In this document: piece by piece, positions 57,699 to 64,000 of the stretch
How positions within the stretch are numbered: position 1 is the first letter of the stretch
Layout of the letters: every line of letters starts with the position of its first letter
DNA from: Latrodectus hesperus
Taxonomy: Eukaryota > Arthropoda > Arachnida > Araneae > Theridiidae
Direction of reading: 5' to 3'
Length of the DNA: 64,000 bases
NCBI GenBank assembly: GCA_037975125.1
Contig: CM075853.1
Coordinates: 52,646,958 to 52,710,957, forward strand
Notes under the pieces: model-generated
Seen by the model: only the letters and a program-made list of their open reading frames with translations
Databases searched by the model: none
What the model was told of the DNA's origin: nothing
Made by a program: the position numbers and the translations under genes

Positions 57699-59006
57699 CA
57701 GAGGATGTCCAAAAAAATGAAAAGGCTTATTTGAAAACACTGACTTCCATGTATGATAATATGGGACTAAATTGAATGCGTAGCAATCAGTTCTTCATAC
57801 TAGATTACAGTTTGTAATCTCAAGGGTGTGTGTGAGTTTACATGTCATTTTTTACTTATTTTCATTTTGAGAAAAGCTAAAATGAGAAATCTGTTAGAAT
57901 TCTAAAAAGAGCAGATAGTAAAAGCCTGTCTCATTTGTGAATCTGTAACTGCATTGGCTTCGTTATTGGAGATATCAATAGGCACCGTATCGAAAGCCAG
58001 GACAGCATACAACGATCATGACAAAATAACATCAGTAGGACTGATTTGTAAAAGAAACACCAAACACACTGGGAAGATTGTGACCATAAAAAGGAAGACC
58101 ACAACTGTATAATTGGCTGTTGACTTGAATGAGCATCTACAGAACTCTGTATGAATCCATAGAGTTAAAAAGAATTGAATAAACAAAATATTTGAGCCAA
58201 GGCTGCGTTTCGAATATTCTTTGCGGCAAATATAAATCGGAAACGCCAAGTACAGTGCTGCATGAAACATAAAGCATGGATTGCGGATAAATGGAAACAT
58301 GTCTTGTTTCCATCAATGAATGAAAGCAGCTTGCATCTCAGCGAGCTTCCAGTTTCTTCTAATTTCCAGTGTCTCCCTATTTCAACCACAGGAAGCGCTC
58401 ACGCGTCATGAACTCCAACAGAAACCTATATCCCAGGCTGTTTCTAAAAGGAACCAAATGAATGGTTCCTTAATGTTTTAGATATAATTTACTTGCAATT
58501 ACAAATAAAGGTCACTAGCATTGAATAAATTACTCTTTGACCGACCATTTGCATTATCCTAAAGAGCAGACATTTTTTTCCACATGAATATTACACTTAT
58601 CAAGATGACATTTCCCAATGACTGAACATTTCAATGACTGTGAATCTCTCTGATTCAATGTAGTCGAAATATTCAGTCATTGGTTTGAGAATATGTGGAT
58701 TCAGTTGCACACGTTCTGCACTTCAAGAACACCTTACTTGTTCCCGGACATAAACACCATAAAGCCCCTGTAGTTTGTTCGAAAGAAAGTGTGAAATCCC
58801 ACTATCTTTTTCCTGTATTTCTCTAGAAGTTAGAGGAGTTTCTGATGAAGAATGGTACAACATTCCACTTACCTTCTTACAGAGCATGTATATGTCCATT
58901 TCAAAGAGTATTCAAATAGTTTGATTCGACAAAGGTGTTCTTATGTCATATCAAATGCAAAAAAATTATTTTTATTTGGGTTTTCCTTTATTTTGGAACA
59001 CCCTTG
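57699..59006 (+). mobile_element. Tc1-like transposon, nearly full length but dead
   Basis: About 1.3 kb, the normal size of a Tc1 element. TA lies on both sides (57697-57698 and 59007-59008). The ends are imperfect inverted repeats: CAGAGGATGTCCAAAAAAAT on the left, and CAAGGGTGTTCCAAAATAAA from the right on the other strand. The plus strand between them encodes a Tc1-type transposase in broken frames. Confidence 0.8.
57924..58920 (+). pseudogene. Tc1-like transposase pseudogene
   Basis: In order on the plus strand: ESVTALASLLEISIGTVSKA then AYNDHDKITS (about 57939-58031; the HTH block, family pattern SV--TA-LLGVSR-TVSKV); LAVDLNEHLQNSV (family AELN-HLE-PVS); KHKAWIADKWKHVLF (about 58266-58310; the block just before the WSDES catalytic Asp, which is lost here); TPTETYIPGCF; and near the end EVRGVSDEEWYNIPLTFLQS then MYMSI (about 58835-58905; family L--EW--IP---LQ-LV-SM). 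Multiple stops and frameshifts. The order and spacing match a full transposase of about 340 residues, so decay is by point mutation and small indels, not by truncation. Confidence 0.8.
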
Positions 59007-59008
59007 TA

Positions 59009-60099
59009 CATGCTGCTAAATGAGCAGTGAATGCTCTGATCAAGCAGAAATATGGTATACTTATATAAAACATCAATTTATTACTCATAAAACACATATT
59101 GTCTTTTCTCAACAATTACAATTAAAAATAAATGAAACAATGTGATTATAAAAATGCTCATCATTTCATTAGGAATTAATTTTTTTCATTACTATAGAAC
59201 AAAATTCTTATCATACATTTTTCTTATTCAGATAAATCAGAAATTCATTTCAAAACTGATGATTTTGACACATAAATCACTAAATAGTGATAGGCAAAGA
59301 ATAAAAATCTGCTTTGTCATTATATTTTGTGTACTAGAAGAGTAACATATAAAACTCCGCAAAACTGAGAGAAATGTATGATCCAGATTGGTAATAACGC
59401 AAAAAAGACTTTTAAAAATTAAAAAAATAATAATAATTAATTGCCTGTGCAGAGAGCTTATTTCAGAAATTTTGTGTAAACATTACCATATCTTTCACCA
59501 TTATAAAATAAAATTCATGAATTTTTTGCCATTGTATTATATTTTTCATTAAATAGCTGAATAATTCCTTAAATTAAAAAAAAAATTGTGACAAATAGCT
59601 TGATTTTCAACTATCTAAAACACTTATAAAAAATTAAATTTTTATGTTAATTGTTTATGTTATTTTCCCCGTTTAATTGAGGTAAACATTTGCTGACTAT
59701 AAGAGAATTCATTGTTATAATATTTCCTTACAACACTTCATTTCTTAGATAGAGTAAATTTGACCATCAGCTCAAGTAGAATAACTGATACGAAATAAAT
59801 GATGATAAACTTATTCCTTGTAAACATCAAGATATTGAACAAAAATAAAGTGAAAACAAAAAGTTTTTAAGTTAAATAGTTTAAAGTTGCATTTTGAGAT
59901 TAAATTTCTTTGAAATAAGCGCGATTAAAAATTTTCCACAATGCTTTAATCTATTTTAAATGCTAATTCTATGTAAGAACATAAGCTTTAAACGAAACGA
60001 AATCAGAAAAACATAACAGAAGCTAGCTTTGAATCCTGTTTATCAATGGGAATTACAAATTTATCCCACTCGAAGAAATCGGATTATCCGCTTTTATCT
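59009..60099. other. AT-rich region, no gene seen
   Basis: No supported feature; the plus ORF at 59142-59345 is Ile/Phe/Lys-rich. Confidence 0.6.
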
Positions 60100-60390
60100 C
60101 TTTATAACATGGAAAGCAGTAATTATGCAATTGGAACGTTGATTGGATCAGTTTTGCGTAACTGAAAGCAGCAGTGCCCGCTTCTCTGCTGATGTAGCAA
60201 CGTTTTCTCTTTTCCCCTCATTGGCTAGTCAAAGTGATTGAACAAAGTGAGGCGAGTAGCTAGAAGGGGTCATTAATTTCGGTTAGTTCAAGAGCAACTC
60301 ATTTATTTGCTCAAAGAGGGGGAAAGAGAGTTTACTGAGAGAAAATCGCTCACTAACAAATTAAACGAACGTTAAAAACGTCAGGATTTT
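60100..60390. other. GC-richer island, function unknown
   Basis: Distinctly less AT-rich than the 1 kb on either side, with ATTGG/CCAAT-type words (TGATTGGATC, CATTGGCTAG) and AAGTGA repeats. It could be a promoter, an enhancer or an untranslated exon. No open frame of interest and no repeat family recognised. Confidence 0.35.
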
Positions 60391-63300
60391 TTTTTAATAT
60401 AGTAAATCAATAAGAAATTATTACGTCTTTAGGGGATAATTATTTTCCAAGTATGGAAAATTAATTCCAAATTTCTTAATGAAACAAATTTCGTATCTTC
60501 AAAAACTTTTTTTATTTAAAAATTTATAAGAAGCTGAGAGAATACAAACACACAAATTTACTGATTGGTAATGTTATATTTCAGTTATAATAAATATTAA
60601 AGAGTTGTATTTTGCACTATCAGCACTAAATATAAATATATAACGATAGGTGATAATACATGTAAAAAATTTTCTTACATGGTTTACATATATCTCCATT
60701 ATCATATCATTGAATTCTTACTAATTTATTATTCATCAAGAGATAACATACTAAACATTTGTTTTTTAAGTAATTTGCTGATTATTTTAAGACATTTTAA
60801 AAACTTCCTTTAGCCCCAACTCAATCCAGTGCCTTAATATAATCATTTTAGAGAATACACATTCTCTGTCTCTTTTTCTATTAATTAAATTAACAAATAA
60901 AATCACAATTTCACTTACAAAATCAATAAGGAACATTTTTGTGAGTAATTTTATTTTTAACGTATTTCGCTTTCTAGAATATTGACTGTACTAAAAAATC
61001 TACGACTTCTAATTTGGTTTATTGACATGTGGTATCTGCTTTATGGAGTCAAAATTTTTTCCATTATAAGCAAAAATTCGTAATTTTATTTCTCTTTACC
61101 AATATATCGAGTGAAATATTTTCTTGCTGAACATCTAAAAACATCTAGAACATCCAAATATGAAATTTGGATTTCGTTTCAAGTTAATGGTAGCTAATTC
61201 TCATCAATGCTGAATGTTTAAATAAAAACTGATGTTTAGTTTAGAAGTAATAATGTTATTTAATATAGTGTATGTACAACATTCATTTTCTTGAGATGAT
61301 ATATATTTTTATATTTTATATTGTAACTGTTATTAATTTCACTACATAACAACATTTCAGTACCAAGAAATGAAATGAAATTTTAATGTGAGAAACTCTT
61401 AATATTTGATTTACAGATTTGGCTGTAATTACTCCTAAAAATTTAGTATTGCATCCAAATTTTTTATTTTAAACTAGCCTAAATCGATTGACCAATCAAT
61501 ACTTTTAGAAGGAAGATCATTTTGATTTTAAATACTTTTTTATCTTTTTCAAAATTTAATTACTTTATTCTTTGAAAAGAAAAAATACTCTTAAATATTC
61601 TTTAGTTTTAAATATTATAGGAATTTATTAACTTAGTTCCTGTACTGGAGTTGGCAGTTTTTCCTTTTCATTTTAAAATGCTTCATATTTTTAATTGAAA
61701 ACTATAAAGTTCATTTTATTTTATTTACATTTAAATGATCTTGTTAAGTAGGAAACCTTCCTTAAATTTTTGTTATTTGTCTTAATTTGTTCCTGTTGAA
61801 CTACTATTCTGAGAATGCAATCATGGCTTTTAATAAATCTCGCATTTCCAAACTAAGAGTTTTCTCCGGCTATTTGGTTTTCATTTCATCCCAGATTATC
61901 GTTAATGACTGTTTCTATGTAGCACATGGCTAGAGATTTACAAATTTGGAATTGTTTTATCCCATTAAATTTTAAAAATAAACAATTTTAAATCTATTCA
62001 AAAATGATATTGAAATAACAATATTATTTGCATCAATACGTTTAATATTTTTACTAATTAAATTTAACATCAAAAAGTTTGTCGCTTCTGTAACTCAAAG
62101 GTAAGGTGAGCAAAAGGCAAGAAGAGTTGCTTCAGCTATCGTATGCTTAATCTGAAGAGGCATTTATTAATAACTATCTTATGAAATCATTTTGAACATA
62201 TTTATGTATTCAGCAGAGTTGTCAAAGAATTAAACTGCTTGAAGTTAGAACAATTTTTCTCCTGCTGTCAATAAGAAATACTTAAAAACGAATTGGAGTT
62301 GACATAAGTATATCCAATATTTTTATTAAATAAATTTCGAATTTCACCTCTTTTAAAAATCGTAATTGAAAAAATCTATTTAGGAACTATTACTTTTAAG
62401 TGCATAATCCTTTAGATTTTCATAGCAAATTTTAAACTTCACATAGTTAAATAATACATAACTTTATCTGCATTCATTTTTAAATTTGCTTTTTACTATT
62501 TTACATCTAATTAAATGTATTTTCCTTTTAAAAAATTTAAAATCTAAATTTAAAAATAATTCAAATAATCTCACCTACTTGAAAGCTCATTCTTTATTAA
62601 AAATTTGATTTATTAAGGGAGTTTCCTACATATTTTAAGCAAGCATTTCTACACCTGAGAAAGAGATAATGGAAGCTGTGTTATAATTTATGCATTGTAA
62701 TATTATTTAAATGCATAGATTTTCTTACTGAGAAAATAACTAAGAAAGCAATTTACAAATTAATATTATTTTGAAAATACATTTTATTAAATATTAGCTT
62801 AATAAATAATTTTCCTCATATCAAATATTATTTTAAAATGTCAATATTAGAAATGATAAAAATTCTCAAAGCAAATTAAAATTAATAAGAGTGTCACCAG
62901 AGTTTCAAAATATTAAATTTTTATACAGTAGTTAATAAAACATTGAATTATCATTTTCCAATTATAATTAGTATCAAGAAAAAGCAGTTTCAAAAAATAA
63001 CAATAGAAAATTTATAAAACTATTTTTGTTTAAAAAATCAATATAACAAATCAATGTACTTTACCTTCATTTTTATAGATGCAAATAAAAATCTGTTTAT
63101 TCTTCATTACTTTGATCTATACACTAAATAATTCTTAGAATTTTTATCATTATAATTTTTAACGCATAATTTATTTGGATTTTCTAATTATTTCTTTTCT
63201 CTTTTTTATGAAATTTCTAGATAAATAGTTGATACTTATAAATACAAATATAAGTTGCATTGTCTTTATAAATTTTTAACATTCCATAAAATAGCAGCCT

Positions 63301-63689
63301 CTGTAAGTCAGGCTCTTTAAAAAATATTTTGCACTTGGTAATCTAAGTTCTTTTTTAAGATTTTATAACCTATTCTTATATAATAAAGGTTCTAGAATAC
63401 TTATAATAGGAAAAGTATTATAGGCAAATTTATAATTATAAATATGAATTTACATTCATCCGTATTTCGGATTCATTTTACTTCAACTGGATCTTTTGAT
63501 CTCTATTATCTATTTTATTGTCGTGTGCACAAATAAAATTTCTAATCAAAACTATGAAACCTTAAAGTTTAAGAAAATATTATTCTTATATCTAATTTAT
63601 ATTTCCTTCACAATTTAAGTATTACAAATGCTCCTTTACACTAAAATTCTGTTCCAGAATATATATTTCCCCTATGACCAAACCTATAT
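60391..63689. other. Gene-free AT-rich region
   Basis: About 3.3 kb with no gene, RNA or repeat family recognised. Confidence 0.6.
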
Positions 63690-64000
63690 ATCTTAACTAA
63701 CACGCGTTTTCTTGCAAGCAAAGAAATATATTCTGCAACTGAATGAAACATCATTTGGACTTTACAAACGATGCAAGCTGTGACTGTTGCAGCGCTCATG
63801 TTACAATCTGAAATTTATTCAAACATTTGGAAGACTGCATAAGAATTTAGCTCAGTGAATGGCTTCGGTGGACACGCATTCCAAAAGCTTTCCATTCTCT
63901 TTATCAGAAAGGAAAAATTCTTTGCGTAGACGTGACCACCATCCTCAATGTAATGGAATCCACTGGGGATTTACTGAGAAGCTCATCAGTCAGGTGCGAT
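63690..64000. other. GC-richer segment at the window edge, possibly continuing outside
   Basis: Base composition rises towards the right edge. Frames on both strands are partly open but broken, and I recognise no family. It may be the start of an exon or mobile element that continues past the window. Confidence 0.3.

Overview
This is a gene-poor, very AT-rich stretch of animal nuclear DNA. It has no operons, no ribosome-binding-site-led ORFs, long pure (TA)n arrays, tRNA-derived SINEs with perfect target-site duplications (TSDs), decayed non-LTR retrotransposons and Tc1/mariner/pogo relics. The SINE and LINE types, and the (TA)n abundance, look like an arachnid, most likely an orb-weaving (araneoid) spider. 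That assignment rests on recognising repeat families by eye, not on a search. I found no intact protein-coding gene. Nearly all the short ORFs are (TA)n read as Tyr-Ile, or random AT-rich frames.

Layout. 1-450: a 227-bp tandem duplication. 1.1-1.56 kb: two (TA)n arrays. 3.3-4.06 kb: a low-copy repeat with a second copy at 22.55-23.3 kb. 4.8-5.04 kb: a 129-bp tandem duplication. 5.3-6.1 kb: Tc1/mariner relic. 9.5-10.35 kb: second low-copy repeat (partner at 27.5-28.35 kb), followed by an old SINE fragment. 12.8-14.4 kb: mariner relic next to a jockey-like LINE relic in the opposite orientation. 18.0-18.3 kb: 3' end of another LINE ORF2, then a 16-bp perfect hairpin. 18.7-19.75 kb: third low-copy repeat (partner at 33.5-34.6 kb). 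20.7 kb: (TA)n. 21.58-21.85 kb: a solo LTR with an ACTG target duplication. 23.6-24.6 kb: internally deleted pogo/Tigger element with terminal inverted repeats (TIRs) and a TA target site. 25.3-26.5 kb: (TA)n plus an interspersed repeat. 33.04-33.43 kb, 39.5-39.8 kb and 54.1-54.6 kb: three SINEs with perfect target duplications. 40.6-41.0 kb: a tRNA-like SINE running into the longest (TA)n array (227 bp). 43.0-43.4 kb: a cluster of nested inverted repeats. 57.7-59.0 kb: a nearly full-length dead Tc1 element. The rest is unassigned AT-rich sequence.

Most interesting. (1) A 136-bp fragment that reads, in one open frame, as part of a bacterial RND efflux transporter of Rickettsiales/Wolbachia type. 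It sits cleanly inside a SINE that is itself framed by a perfect 11-bp TSD: an endosymbiont-to-host DNA insertion with a clear order of events. (2) The low-copy repeat pairs are collinear (3.3, 7.9, 9.5, 18.8 kb against 22.6, 27.0, 27.5, 33.6 kb). This suggests an old tandem segmental duplication, since peppered by transposons. (3) The LINE and the main SINE share a 15-nt 3' tail, as expected if that LINE mobilises that SINE.
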